A DNA stretch of 44,673 nucleotides from a virus: IMG/VR virus record IMGVR_UViG_3300042476_000112, positions 1 through 44,673 of that record; one strand, written 5' to 3'. This document shows positions 15,677 through 24,123 of this stretch, piece after piece (the stretch's first letter is position 1; the number at the start of each line of letters is the position of its first letter). A model generated the notes under the pieces. The model did not search any database and was not told the origin of the DNA. It saw only the letters and a program-made list of their open reading frames with translations. A program made the position numbers and the translations under genes.

Positions 15677-16424
15677 TCCCACCCCTGCGGATCAACCTGA
15701 GTTCAGTGAAGCTGAGCAAGAAGCTCTTGCTATCGGAGAGGCTGCTGCTGAACAACAGCAACAGCTTCTCGCTGGTAAGTTTAAAGATGCTGAAGCTCTA
15801 GAAAAAGCTTACATTGAACTCCAATCTAAGTTTGGCTCACGACAAGAAGGCTCCTCTGAAGAGGATACCACTGAAGAACCAGACGAAGATTCTGATAACG
15901 AACCACTCAATATTCTTGATGCTCTTTGGGAAGACGCTCAATCTGGTGAGCTATCCAAAGAAACTAAAGAGCAGTTGTCTAAGATGAACCCTGCTGAAGT
16001 TGCAGCAGAGTATCTTAAATATCGACAACAGATCGAAGCTAACCAAGAATCTACCGTAGACATTAGCGACCAAGAAGTTGCTGAGCTGCGCGGCATTGCA
16101 GGTGGAGACGATGGGTACCAAGAAATGATCGCTTGGGCATCCGATAATCTTTCACCACAAGACATCCAGCGTTATGATAGTGTCATCGCTAGTGGAAACT
16201 ACGACGCCATTTCATTTGCTGTAGAAGCACTCAAATCAAAGTACACTGAAGCTATGGGCGTTGAAGGACAACTGTTTAAAGGCAAGCCTGCCAGCAACAC
16301 ACGCGATGTATTCCGATCTCAAGCTGAGGTAGTGGCAGCTATGTCTGATCCTCGTTATGATCGAGATCCTGCATATCGTAGTGATGTGTTTGAAAAACTT
16401 GAACGCTCTGATCTTCAATACTGA
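15657..16424 (+). CDS. Capsid assembly scaffolding protein (T7 gp9-like)
   Basis: 255 aa, acidic, helical, with long Glu/Asp/Gln-rich stretches (SEAEQEALAIGEAAAEQQQQ; EEDTTEEPDEDSDNEP) and a more ordered C-terminal third ending SDVFEKLERSDLQY, the general build of podoviral scaffolds. It guides capsid polymerisation and is lost before packaging. Located between portal and capsid as in T7, although here photosynthesis genes separate it from the capsid. The stop overlaps the hli start (TGATG). Confidence 0.88.
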   Translation: MATLTYDPTPADQPEFSEAEQEALAIGEAAAEQQQQLLAGKFKDAEALEKAYIELQSKFGSRQEGSSEEDTTEEPDEDSDNEPLNILDALWEDAQSGELSKETKEQLSKMNPAEVAAEYLKYRQQIEANQESTVDISDQEVAELRGIAGGDDGYQEMIAWASDNLSPQDIQRYDSVIASGNYDAISFAVEALKSKYTEAMGVEGQLFKGKPASNTRDVFRSQAEVVAAMSDPRYDRDPAYRSDVFEKLERSDLQY

Positions 16425-16597
16425 TGAACGACACCAACATCTGGGCTAAAGAACCACCTATGTATACCGATAAAGACTACACTGTTCCCCACAATGAACG
16501 AGCCGAACTTCTCAATGGTCGCCTGGCTATGCTTGGCGTTATTGCAGCTATCGGCGCTTACGTTGTTACTGGTCAACTAATTCCTGGAGTATTCTGA
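16424..16597 (+). CDS. hli: High-light-inducible protein (Hli, one-helix LHC family)
   Basis: 57-aa host-derived protein with the chlorophyll a/b-binding signature [20 protein letters not shown], a single transmembrane helix with the conserved ExxNGRxAMxG core. Hlis bind pigment and protect photosystem II under stress; in phages they help keep photosynthesis running with phage D1 during infection. It is placed directly after the scaffold and upstream of psbA, the same neighbourhood as in P-SSP7-type phages. TGATG overlaps at both ends. Confidence 0.95.
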   Translation: MNDTNIWAKEPPMYTDKDYTVPHNERAELLNGRLAMLGVIAAIGAYVVTGQLIPGVF

Positions 16598-16734
16598 TGC
16601 CTCTCAAGAAAGGCTCATCTGATAAGACTGTCTCTGCTAACATCCGTAAGATGAAGGCAGAAGGTTACCCACAGAAACAAGCTGTTGCTGCTTCACTCAA
16701 CAGTGCTGGTAAATCCAAATCTAAAAAGAAGTAA
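16597..16734 (+). CDS. Small basic protein (45 aa), MPLKKGSS type
   Basis: The product begins [20 protein letters not shown] and has [18 protein letters not shown], ending in Lys repeats. This KKGSS...[22 protein letters not shown] pattern is common among small phage proteins encoded near head genes. Probably binds DNA or is packaged with it, inferred from charge alone. Coupled to hli by TGATG. Confidence 0.75.
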   Translation: MPLKKGSSDKTVSANIRKMKAEGYPQKQAVAASLNSAGKSKSKKK

Positions 16735-16739
16735 CTATC

Positions 16740-16862
16740 ATGCCTAAAGTCGGAAACAAAGAGTATCCCTATACTCCTGCTGGTAAAGCAGCAGCTAAGA
16801 AGGCAGCCGCTAAAGCCGGTAAGTCTGTTAAAATGAAGCCTTCAACTAAGAAAGGTTACTGA
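16740..16862 (+). CDS. Very small Lys/Ala-rich protein (40 aa)
   Basis: ORF MPKVGNKEYPYTPAGKAAAKK... ending STKKGY, 5 bases after the previous stop. Highly basic and simple in composition. A paired arrangement of such short basic proteins is frequent beside phage head genes. Function unknown. Confidence 0.65.
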   Translation: MPKVGNKEYPYTPAGKAAAKKAAAKAGKSVKMKPSTKKGY

Positions 16863-16924
16863 TCCCGATCGGTAATAATTCCCCTCTGGTAGCGAGGATT
16901 AGGGGGGAATGCTCCCTATCGGGA
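16863..16924 (+). promoter_or_regulatory. Nested hairpin structure upstream of the RlpA-psbA pair
   Basis: An outer stem TCCCGAT (16863-16869) pairs with ATCGGGA (16918-16924). Inside it ATTCCCCTCT (16878-16887) pairs with AGGGGGGAAT (16901-16910) with one G-U pair. The 102-base intergenic gap is one of the few in the head region. Nested stems without a trailing U-run suggest RNA processing or control of rlpA/psbA expression rather than simple termination. Confidence 0.5.
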
Positions 16925-16964
16925 ATGTGTAGACGGAGATAAGAAAGTCCTTCGCTTACTTATT

Positions 16965-17261
16965 ATGATCCCTCTTCTAACTACTCTATCGGTGATTAGC
17001 TCTTGGTATGGTCCTGGTTTCCATGGTAACCTTACTGCGAGTGGATCTCGATTCAATCAAAACGCCCTTACTACAGCGCACAAGACACTCCCCTTTGGAA
17101 CACAACTTCGTGTTTGTTTCAAGAGGTGTGCCGTTGTTCGGGTAACAGATCGTGGTCCCTACATTCATGGTAGGACTCTTGATCTCAGTAAAGGTGCGGC
17201 TGATGCAATCGGTCTCACTGGTTCTGGAGTTGGACGAGTTACAGTAACACGTCTTAACTAA
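16965..17261 (+). CDS. rlpA: RlpA-like double-psi beta-barrel protein
   Basis: 98-aa protein, essentially only the RlpA DPBB domain: SSWYGPGFHGNLTASGSRF, TTAHKTLPFGTQLRV, VVRVTDRGPY and RTLDLSKGAADAIGL. His39 and Asp62 correspond to residues needed for lytic transglycosylase activity in Pseudomonas RlpA, as I recall. The first ~12 residues are hydrophobic but too short for a convincing signal peptide. It may cut denuded peptidoglycan at lysis or during infection, or be a moron gene picked up with psbA, 9 bases downstream. RlpA beside psbA is unusual. Confidence 0.88.
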   Translation: MIPLLTTLSVISSWYGPGFHGNLTASGSRFNQNALTTAHKTLPFGTQLRVCFKRCAVVRVTDRGPYIHGRTLDLSKGAADAIGLTGSGVGRVTVTRLN

Positions 17262-17270
17262 CTTCAAATT

Positions 17271-18353
17271 ATGACTGCAACTCTCGCAGCCCCACGCTCT
17301 CAAGACAACACTTGGGAGCGTTTTTGTAGCTGGGTAACCAGCACTGACAACCGTCTTTATGTCGGGTGGTTTGGGACATTGATGATTCCATGTCTTCTTG
17401 CTGCCACCATTTGTTTTATCATTGCATTCATTGCGGCTCCCCCTGTCGACATTGATGGCATCCGTGAGCCCGTAGCTGGGAGTCTTCTTTATGGAAACAA
17501 CATCATATCGGGAGCCGTCGTTCCGAGCAGCAATGCCATCGGACTACACTTCTACCCAATTTGGGAAGCTAATTCACTTGATGAATGGCTCTACAACGGC
17601 GGTCCTTTCCAACTCACCGTCTTCCACTTCCTCATTGGCATCTATGCTTACATGGGACGAGAGTGGGAACTTAGCTATCGACTAGGGATGCGCCCTTGGA
17701 TTTGTGTTGCATACTCAGCCCCCGTTGCCGCAGCGTCGGCAGTCTTCCTCGTATATCCGTTTGGTCAAGGTAGTTTCTCCGATGCTATGCCTCTGGGTAT
17801 TTCGGGGACCTTCAACTACATGCTTGTTTTCCAAGCCGAGCATAATATCCTTATGCACCCCTTCCACATGCTTGGTGTGGCTGGCGTGTTCGGTGGGTCG
17901 CTATTCAGTGCGATGCACGGTTCACTGGTTACGTCCTCTCTTGTTCGTGAAACGACTGAACAAGAAAGCCAGAACTACGGTTACAAGTTTGGTCAAGAGG
18001 AAGAGACCTACAACATTGTAGCTGCTCATGGTTACTTTGGACGATTGATCTTCCAATATGCATCCTTCAATAATAGCCGTAGCCTTCATTTCTTCCTTGC
18101 TGCTTGGCCTGTTGTTGGTATTTGGTTTGCTGCTTTGGGCGTTTCGACCATGGCTTTCAATCTTAATGGCTTCAACTTTAACCAAAGCCTTGTCAGCTCT
18201 GAAGGGAAAGTGATCAATACTTGGGCTGACATTCTAAACCGAGCTGGTCTTGGTTTTGAAGTGATGCACGAACGTAATGCTCACAACTTCCCGCTTGACC
18301 TTGCTACAGCTGAGGCAACTCCTGTAGCACTTACTGCACCTACTATTGGTTAA
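17271..18353 (+). CDS. psbA: Photosystem II D1 protein
   Basis: Full-length 360-aa D1, host-derived. Numbering is +1 relative to standard D1. Functional residues are intact: Tyr162 (Y_Z), Asp171, Glu190, His191, His199 (P680 ligand), His216 and Ser265 (Q_B site), His273, His333, Glu334, Asp343 and the processed C-terminal Ala345 followed by a 15-residue extension (ending TAPTIG). Residue 131 (standard 130) is Glu, the high-light type. Supplies fresh D1 to keep PSII working while host expression declines. No intron. Start at 17271; no Shine-Dalgarno. Confidence 0.99.
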   Translation: MTATLAAPRSQDNTWERFCSWVTSTDNRLYVGWFGTLMIPCLLAATICFIIAFIAAPPVDIDGIREPVAGSLLYGNNIISGAVVPSSNAIGLHFYPIWEANSLDEWLYNGGPFQLTVFHFLIGIYAYMGREWELSYRLGMRPWICVAYSAPVAAASAVFLVYPFGQGSFSDAMPLGISGTFNYMLVFQAEHNILMHPFHMLGVAGVFGGSLFSAMHGSLVTSSLVRETTEQESQNYGYKFGQEEETYNIVAAHGYFGRLIFQYASFNNSRSLHFFLAAWPVVGIWFAALGVSTMAFNLNGFNFNQSLVSSEGKVINTWADILNRAGLGFEVMHERNAHNFPLDLATAEATPVALTAPTIG

Positions 18354-18355
18354 TC

Positions 18356-18529
18356 ATGGCTAACGCTAACGCTTATGAACCGGAAACTTCTTCGGTAACA
18401 GTTCAGTATGTAACAGCTACCGCTAGTGCTCCTGCATTCCTCACTGCTTACGGTGAAGCTAACCAAACGCTTACCGAGTTAAGTCCTGAAGGAGTGAAAG
18501 TGCAAGCTAATACTTTGTCTGCCTGGTAA
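18356..18529 (+). CDS. Small hypothetical protein after psbA (57 aa)
   Basis: ORF MANANAYEPETSSVTVQYV..., Ser/Thr/Ala-rich with beta propensity, 2 bases after psbA and ending in TAATG with the next gene. No motif recognised. Coupling to neighbours and length suggest a real late gene, perhaps a minor structural protein. Confidence 0.6.
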   Translation: MANANAYEPETSSVTVQYVTATASAPAFLTAYGEANQTLTELSPEGVKVQANTLSAW

Positions 18530-18678
18530 TGGCTAAACCTGGACTATACGCAAACATCCACGCCAAACGCGAACGTATCGCTAAGGGTAGTGGAGAAAAG
18601 ATGAGAAAGCCTGGAGCCAAAGGTGCTCCTACAGCTGCTCAGTTTAAGAAGGCAGCTAAGACTGCTAAGAAAAAATAG
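18529..18678 (+). CDS. Small basic protein upstream of capsid (49 aa)
   Basis: The product (MAKPGLYANIHAKRERIAKG..., then SGEKMRKPGAKGAP, ending AAKTAKKK) is of a type I recall just ahead of capsid genes in many T7-like marine phages. Very basic and Gly/Lys-rich; likely binds nucleic acid or the head interior, but unproven. TAATG overlap with the gene before. Confidence 0.75.
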   Translation: MAKPGLYANIHAKRERIAKGSGEKMRKPGAKGAPTAAQFKKAAKTAKKK

Positions 18679-18842
18679 CTCATTGGAGCAGGGCACCTCA
18701 GAGTCGGACCCTGTTCCTCTTGGCTTAGGCCGAGTACGCTCGATACCCTTTGCCATGACAGTCGGAGAGACGACAACAAAAATGACAACAAAAATTCTAA
18801 GCGCTTAGAGAGACAACACACAACAATTCTCTCTTTACTATT
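18679..18842 (+). promoter_or_regulatory. Structured leader upstream of the capsid gene
   Basis: 164 bases without a gene. They contain a hairpin CTTGGC-TTAG-GCCGAG (18719-18734), a perfect 14-base palindrome TCTAAGCGCTTAGA (18796-18809), and AGAGAG (18807-18812) that can pair with CTCTCT (18829-18834) just before the start. A-rich tracts (GACAACAAAAATGACAACA) lie between. I see no sigma70-like box. A phage polymerase promoter and/or RNA processing sites are expected here by analogy to T7 phi10, but I cannot identify the promoter. Confidence 0.45.
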
Positions 18843-19844
18843 GTGGCTAACACTACTCAAACTCTGGTAGGTGCTCTTAACAAAGTTAATGACGGCTCCT
18901 ACGATTCTAAGTATGCAACTTACCTGAAACTGTTTTCGGGTGAAATGATCAAAGCCTATGAATCGGCTACGATCGCTAAGGACACTGTACAGACCCGTAC
19001 TCTTCGTAACGGCAAATCTTTGCAGTTTATTTATACTGGCCGTATGCAGGCTGGCTATCACACCCCCGGCACTCCTATCCTTGGTAGTGGTGATCCTCCG
19101 GTGGCTGAGAAGACCATCATTTGTGATGACCTTCTGATCAGCTCTGCATTCGTGTATGACCTGGATGAAACGCTGGCACATTATAGTCTGCGTTCTGAGA
19201 TCTCTGCTAAGATCGGCCACGCTCTTGCAGAGGCATACGATAAGAAGATCTTCCGTATCATCGCTAAAGCTGCCCGTCAAGCTCACCCGATCACTGCTGC
19301 TCCTGGTCCTGAGCCCGGCGGTTCTGTGATCCAACTGGGTGCTACTAACGAGTACAATGCTCAAGCTCTGGTTGACGCCTTCTTCGAAGCTGCCAGTATT
19401 CTCGATGAGAAGAATGTTCCTAAGACTGGTCGTCATGCTGTGCTGTCCCCGCGTCAGTACTATGCTCTGATCAGCCAAGTGGATACCAACATCCTGAACC
19501 GTGACTACGGTAACACCTCTGGTAATCTGACCAGCGGTGAGGGTCTCTATGAGATCGCTGGTATCTCCATCAAGCGTTCCAATAACCTGCCCTTCCTGGC
19601 TGGTACTGTGAACTCTGTTCCTGGTGAGAACAACGATTACTCCGGCGACTTCAGCACCCACTGTGGTCTGATCTATCAGCGTGATGCTGCTGGTGTCGTG
19701 GAAGCAATTGGTCCCCAAGTGCAGACGACTGGTTCTGATGTTCGTACTATGTACCAAGGCGACGTTATCGTTGGTCGTCTTGCCATGGGTGCTGACTGGC
19801 TGAACCCCGCTGCTGCTATTGAGCTGCAGTCGGCTCGCTCCTGA
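18843..19844 (+). CDS. Major capsid protein (T7 gp10-like)
   Basis: 333 aa (T7 gp10A is 344 aa). Recognised from SLQFIYTGRMQAGYHTPGTPI and VGRLAMGADWLNP, typical of podoviral HK97-fold capsids. The start is GTG (GTGGCTAACACTACT), with no Shine-Dalgarno but a pyrimidine-rich tract before it, unusual for the most abundant virion protein. Base composition in this gene leans to strong codons (CTG, ATC, GTG, GGC) relative to neighbours, as expected for high expression. A long antisense ORF over it is a shadow. Confidence 0.95.
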   Translation: MANTTQTLVGALNKVNDGSYDSKYATYLKLFSGEMIKAYESATIAKDTVQTRTLRNGKSLQFIYTGRMQAGYHTPGTPILGSGDPPVAEKTIICDDLLISSAFVYDLDETLAHYSLRSEISAKIGHALAEAYDKKIFRIIAKAARQAHPITAAPGPEPGGSVIQLGATNEYNAQALVDAFFEAASILDEKNVPKTGRHAVLSPRQYYALISQVDTNILNRDYGNTSGNLTSGEGLYEIAGISIKRSNNLPFLAGTVNSVPGENNDYSGDFSTHCGLIYQRDAAGVVEAIGPQVQTTGSDVRTMYQGDVIVGRLAMGADWLNPAAAIELQSARS

Positions 19845-19862
19845 TAATAGGGAGGCAATCTA

Positions 19863-20054
19863 GTGGCTATTACCCCTGGCACTTCTGAAGTTGTAAAGAT
19901 TCCTGCTACGCAGATCTTTAGTTCCGGTAGCTCCGTTGCCTCCTACACCCTGAACCCCTGTTCTCCTCTTGAGGCAGGGCGTCTGGTTGTAGGTAACGGT
20001 GTGCAGGATCGTGCAACAACTGGCTCCTCCATTTCTGGAGCAACCGCTTCGTAA
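19863..20054 (+). CDS. Small post-capsid protein (63 aa)
   Basis: GTG start with a good ribosome binding site (GGGAGG at 19850-19855). The product (MAITPGTSEVVKIPATQIFSSG...) is Ser/Gly/Thr-rich with no charged clusters. It has the same high-expression codon use as the capsid gene and lies before the terminator, so it is probably made in quantity; a decoration or head-completion role is an inference. Confidence 0.65.
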   Translation: MAITPGTSEVVKIPATQIFSSGSSVASYTLNPCSPLEAGRLVVGNGVQDRATTGSSISGATAS

Positions 20055-20072
20055 CTCAATCTAGGATAAACA

Positions 20073-20555
20073 ATGTCTATCACTCTTAATGGTAATATCG
20101 GTGCTGTGTATCAGCCTGATATGATGCAGCTGGCTAACGTTGTTGACGCTAACCAAGTTGTTAACAACAGCTCGACTCTGGTCGATGTTCCCCAGCTGAA
20201 GCTTAACGTTGATTCGTATGAGCGTGTGCTCTTCCGTGTTAACCTGTTCTACAACACTGCTACTGGTGCTGACTTCAAGTATCAAGTGGCTGTGCCTAGC
20301 ACCCCTACTCTGTATCGTCAGCTGACTGAAGGTATGGCTCCTGATGACACTGCATTTGATCTGGCTGTTGCCACTTCTTCTGCTGCTGTGTCTATCCTCG
20401 GCGCTGCTAACACCAACGGTTTCCTGCGTGTTACTGGTGTACTGGTGAATGGTGCTAACGCTGGTACCCTGCAGTTCAAGTTTGCACAAGATGCAGCTAC
20501 TGCTAGCGATACCACTGTGTATGCTGGTTCCTTCCTCGAATATCGTCGGTTCTGA
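20073..20555 (+). CDS. Post-capsid protein, candidate head decoration (160 aa)
   Basis: 160-aa beta-rich protein (LKLNVDSYERVLFRVNLFYN; FLRVTGVLVNGANAGTLQFK), preceded by CTAGGATAAACA. Highly biased codons like the capsid. Beta-sandwich proteins in this position in cyanopodoviruses are candidates for capsid knobs or decoration; I know of knob-like capsid proteins in phage Syn5 but cannot confirm homology. Confidence 0.65.
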   Translation: MSITLNGNIGAVYQPDMMQLANVVDANQVVNNSSTLVDVPQLKLNVDSYERVLFRVNLFYNTATGADFKYQVAVPSTPTLYRQLTEGMAPDDTAFDLAVATSSAAVSILGAANTNGFLRVTGVLVNGANAGTLQFKFAQDAATASDTTVYAGSFLEYRRF

Positions 20556-20557
20556 TC

Positions 20558-20821
20558 ATGGCAAACATTTCTCAAGCCGCTGGTGGCGGTGGTGTAAGTG
20601 GTCGTGGCGCTCCTGGTGCTGTGACTGGCGCTTACGATACTGCCTATACTGCTAATGGTAACCTGGCTGTGGCTGGCTCTAATGCCGTCCGTCGTTCTGT
20701 TGCTAAGACTAACGGTACTACCGTGTCCAAGGTGTTCTCTATCACCTCTGGTTTCCGCACTGCCTATGCTGGTGTGGAAGTTGATTCTCCGGCACTTGAT
20801 GCTACCCGCACTGGTGCTTGA
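20558..20821 (+). CDS. Post-capsid Gly/Ala-rich protein (87 aa)
   Basis: ORF 2 bases after the preceding gene. The product starts with a Gly-rich stretch (MANISQAAGGGGVSGRGAPG) followed by a compact region with VSKVFSITSGFRTAYAGVEV. Same codon bias as capsid. It ends 8 bases before the terminator stem, thus the last gene of the capsid operon. Function unknown, probably structural. Confidence 0.6.
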   Translation: MANISQAAGGGGVSGRGAPGAVTGAYDTAYTANGNLAVAGSNAVRRSVAKTNGTTVSKVFSITSGFRTAYAGVEVDSPALDATRTGA

Positions 20822-20829
20822 TTGATCGT

Positions 20830-20858
20830 GGGGATCCTTTGTGGTCCCCTTTTCTTTT
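20830..20858 (+). terminator. Intrinsic terminator closing the capsid operon
   Basis: GGGGA-t-CC (20830-20837), loop TTTGT, GG-TCCCC (20843-20849), followed by TTTTCTTTT. A GC stem with one bulged T and a U-tract: a textbook intrinsic terminator. Its place immediately after the capsid genes is the place of T7 Tphi, and it would lower transcription into the tail genes. Confidence 0.88.
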
Positions 20859-20881
20859 ATCACTTATATAACACTATTGTT

Positions 20882-21547
20882 ATGCTGTACTCTACCACTG
20901 GCTCTAAGACTGAGCTTCAAGCTGTCAATCAGATCCTGGCGTCAGTTGGTCAGGCTCCTGTGACTTCTATTGATACGGAAACAATTACCGTGAATGGTAA
21001 TCAGGTTACCGTAGTAACCAACCCGGACGTTGCGATTGCTTACGATACCCTTTGGGAGGTATCAAGAGAAGTTCAAGGAGAGGGTTGGACGTTTAATAAA
21101 GAATACAATTATACGTTCACACCCGACAATAACGACGAGATCCTGTGGCCAAACAATGTTATACAGATGGATCTTTCTGATGATCCACGGTATATAAGCT
21201 ACCGTGAGAAGGATACAGTAAAGCGTAACGGTAAATTGTATGATCGCATGAATCACACTTTTACCTGGACAGATCCTGTCTACTGTGATGTCACCTGGTT
21301 CTTTGAATGGGAAGATCTTCCTTCACCTATTCAAGATTACATCACCTGTAAGGCTGCTGCAATCGTCTCTAGCAGGCTTGTGGGTGACCCTACGCAGTAT
21401 CAGATCCTCCAACAGAAAGAAGCCTATGCAAGGGCACAGGCGTTGGAGTATGAATGCAATGAAGGTGATTTCAGTATGTTTGGCTATCCCCGTCAAGGTA
21501 CTTATTACCAAAGCTATCAACCTTATAATACACTGCAGAGATACTAA
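20882..21547 (+). CDS. Tail tubular protein A (T7 gp11-like)
   Basis: 221 aa from ATG 20882; an earlier in-frame start would run through the terminator and is rejected. The segments KTELQAVNQILASVGQAPV and LWEVSREVQGEGWTFNKEY are characteristic of podoviral tail tube A / gatekeeper proteins. It forms the ring between portal and nozzle. The end overlaps the tail tubular B start (TAATG). Confidence 0.93.
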   Translation: MLYSTTGSKTELQAVNQILASVGQAPVTSIDTETITVNGNQVTVVTNPDVAIAYDTLWEVSREVQGEGWTFNKEYNYTFTPDNNDEILWPNNVIQMDLSDDPRYISYREKDTVKRNGKLYDRMNHTFTWTDPVYCDVTWFFEWEDLPSPIQDYITCKAAAIVSSRLVGDPTQYQILQQKEAYARAQALEYECNEGDFSMFGYPRQGTYYQSYQPYNTLQRY

Positions 21548-24123
21548 TGGCAGCAGTTACACAAACTATCCCTACTTTTCTTGGTGGTGTGAGTCGTCAG
21601 GCTGACATCAAAAAACAACCTGGACAAGTAGATGAAATCCTCAATGGATATGCAGACCCTACGTATGGTCTTCTAAAAAGGAATGGAAGTCAGTTTCTAG
21701 GTCTTCTTACAGAGAGTCCTGATAGTTTTACTGATGGACATTGGTTCTCTATTTCTAGAGATAATGATGAGCGTTATATTGGTGTAATCACTAAGACTGG
21801 TAATATCCGTATTTGGAATAGCGTACCTACTGTAACCAGTGGGGTACTCAGTCTTACTGAGGCAACAATTACTAATAAGACAGATACTGATGTAGTCTCT
21901 TACCTTACCCCACCTGCAACAACCAAAGGTGTTGATGACTTTCACACGTTTTCCTACCTAGATCAGACCTACATCATCAATAAAAACAAGACAGTCGCAA
22001 TGACTTCGAAGAGTAATTATTACCTTCGTACTCGTGCTACTGTTGTGATTGGTAGTATTGATTATGATAGCATTTATAAGGTTTGGATCAACGGTACACA
22101 GTATGACTTCACCACAGTAGATGCAGCCGCTGCTACAACTCGTGGATACCCTGTTACTTCAGATGAGATCCTAGCTGGCCTTAAGACTGACATTGATGCA
22201 ACACTCAGTGCAACCTTTACTGTTACTAAATATGCTAACAGTTTGGAGATTGAAATCAAGGATGGTCAGACACCCTTCACTATTGAAGTTGAAGGTGGTA
22301 TCACTGGTGTATCGCTTACTTGTTATCAAGATGATGTGATCTCTTCTGCTAGGCTTGCTGCTTATACAAAACCTGGTAGGCTTGTAAAAGTAACCAACAG
22401 TATTGATGACCGTTCGTCTTACTATGTAAAATTTGCATCTACTGGTAATGCACCTGGTGGTACATCAGCAGTGAATGCAGGCTCTGGTTACTGGGAAGAA
22501 TCACGTGGCTGGGATATTGCTGTAGATGCTAATGGTACTCCTGTTGCTACTAGTGGTAAGTTTGTAGCTCAACTTGCATCTAGTGGATTTAATGCCCAGA
22601 CGATGCCGTACAAGCTGATCAATACTGGTACTAATACCTTTTCCATTACCAAAGAAACCTGGGCTCCAAGGCTTACTGGTAATGATTACGGTAACCCTGT
22701 ACCATCTTTTGTTGGTAGAGAGATTCAATTTGGCCTAGTCTATAGTAATCGCATTGTGTTTTTGACACAAGATACGATTTCTATGAGTGTGGCAAAGGAC
22801 TTTGAAAACTTCTTCTTTACCAGCGCTCAGACGGTTATCGCTTCTGATCCTGTTGATCTAGAGACATCTAGCTCTAAGGTTAGCAACCTTTATTGTGCAG
22901 TACCACAAGCACAAGGTCTTGTTCTATTTAGTGAGTATGAGCAGTACCTGTTGTACTCAGAGAGTGGTATCATCTCACCGAATGACTCCATTGTAAGAAC
23001 TATCAGTCAGTACGAAAGTAACCGTTCTATTCTTGCACAAGATACTGGTGACTTCATTGGCTTTGTCTCGAAGTCTGCTGGCTCTACCAAACTACTTGGT
23101 ATGCAATCTAAGGGTAACTTAGCTGCCGCTGATGTATCAGACATCAGTAAAGTTGTCGCTGGATACTTACCATCTGATCTACAGCAGTTAATTGTTAACG
23201 TAGAGGATTCACTTGCCCTGCTGTATACAATTAACTCTAATGATGCTTATCTATATAAGTATTACTCCACCGGAGAGGAGCTTGTTATGCAAGCTTGGTT
23301 TAAGTGGAAGTTTACAGGTGCTATCAAATTTCTTACTTTTATCAATAACTACCTAGTGGGTGTTATTAAGACTGGTTCTCAATATCAAATTATCCTAGTT
23401 GATGTTATTCAAAATCTAACACCATCTGATGCTGATGTGACACCTGGTAATCTGACTACAAGGTTAGATAACAGTTTTGTTGTAAAGGCTGGTGGTACTA
23501 TTACATACAACAGTACTACTCAAAAGTCAACAATCCCTAAACCATATACACACATCACTGGTAAGACGCCTATTGTTGTGACTGTGCAGACATTGCAAAC
23601 AGGTGCAGCAACTAACTACAGCACATTGTACTCACTGTCAGGTACACCAAACACTTCAGTTACTCATGACCTAGTTCTTGAGGTAGAGGTTGACGGTAGC
23701 AACAATTGGCTGGTGAATGGCGATTGGACTGGTAAGGAGTATGATTTAATTGCTGGTTATGAGTTTGACTTTGATGTTGAACTGCCTAGGTACTTTTACC
23801 GTACAAGGGAATCAGTCGATTGGACTGCTTCTTTAACTATTGCAAGGATGAAGTTTGATATTGGATTCAGTGGTTCTGTTAACTTCTACATTACACGCTA
23901 CGGTGCTCCTGAATGGATCTACGTGGCAGGTGTGCAGAATGCTGGATACTATCTAGCTAACTCTCCCCCAACAATTGATAGATCAATCCTTACTGTGCCA
24001 ATTCATCAGAAAAATACTAACTTTAGTCTTAAAGTAAATAGCAGCTCACCTTTCCCTGTATCACTTAATAGTATGACATGGGAAGGGCAATATGCACCAC
24101 GTTATTATAGGAGGGCAGGGTAA
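21547..24123 (+). CDS. Tail tubular protein B (T7 gp12-like nozzle)
   Basis: 858 aa (T7 gp12 is 794). The N-terminus TIPTFLGGVSRQADIKKQPGQ is diagnostic: gp12 homologues open with a GGVSxQ...QxxxxxN pattern. Further segments (FVGREIQFGLVYSNRIVFLT, TTGEEL-like beta repeats, MTWEGQYAPRYYRRAG at the end) fit the beta-propeller nozzle. It makes the distal tail and fiber attachment surface. TAATG overlap on both sides. Confidence 0.95.
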   Translation: MAAVTQTIPTFLGGVSRQADIKKQPGQVDEILNGYADPTYGLLKRNGSQFLGLLTESPDSFTDGHWFSISRDNDERYIGVITKTGNIRIWNSVPTVTSGVLSLTEATITNKTDTDVVSYLTPPATTKGVDDFHTFSYLDQTYIINKNKTVAMTSKSNYYLRTRATVVIGSIDYDSIYKVWINGTQYDFTTVDAAAATTRGYPVTSDEILAGLKTDIDATLSATFTVTKYANSLEIEIKDGQTPFTIEVEGGITGVSLTCYQDDVISSARLAAYTKPGRLVKVTNSIDDRSSYYVKFASTGNAPGGTSAVNAGSGYWEESRGWDIAVDANGTPVATSGKFVAQLASSGFNAQTMPYKLINTGTNTFSITKETWAPRLTGNDYGNPVPSFVGREIQFGLVYSNRIVFLTQDTISMSVAKDFENFFFTSAQTVIASDPVDLETSSSKVSNLYCAVPQAQGLVLFSEYEQYLLYSESGIISPNDSIVRTISQYESNRSILAQDTGDFIGFVSKSAGSTKLLGMQSKGNLAAADVSDISKVVAGYLPSDLQQLIVNVEDSLALLYTINSNDAYLYKYYSTGEELVMQAWFKWKFTGAIKFLTFINNYLVGVIKTGSQYQIILVDVIQNLTPSDADVTPGNLTTRLDNSFVVKAGGTITYNSTTQKSTIPKPYTHITGKTPIVVTVQTLQTGAATNYSTLYSLSGTPNTSVTHDLVLEVEVDGSNNWLVNGDWTGKEYDLIAGYEFDFDVELPRYFYRTRESVDWTASLTIARMKFDIGFSGSVNFYITRYGAPEWIYVAGVQNAGYYLANSPPTIDRSILTVPIHQKNTNFSLKVNSSSPFPVSLNSMTWEGQYAPRYYRRAG

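Noticed and set aside
18639-19757. 372-codon open frame on the minus strand over the capsid gene
   Set aside because: It mirrors the strongly biased codons of the capsid gene; no other minus-strand gene exists, and the translation has no recognisable protein character.
20061-20863. Minus-strand open frames over the post-capsid genes (142 and 181 codons)
   Set aside because: Shadows of highly biased plus-strand genes; one also runs through the intrinsic terminator.
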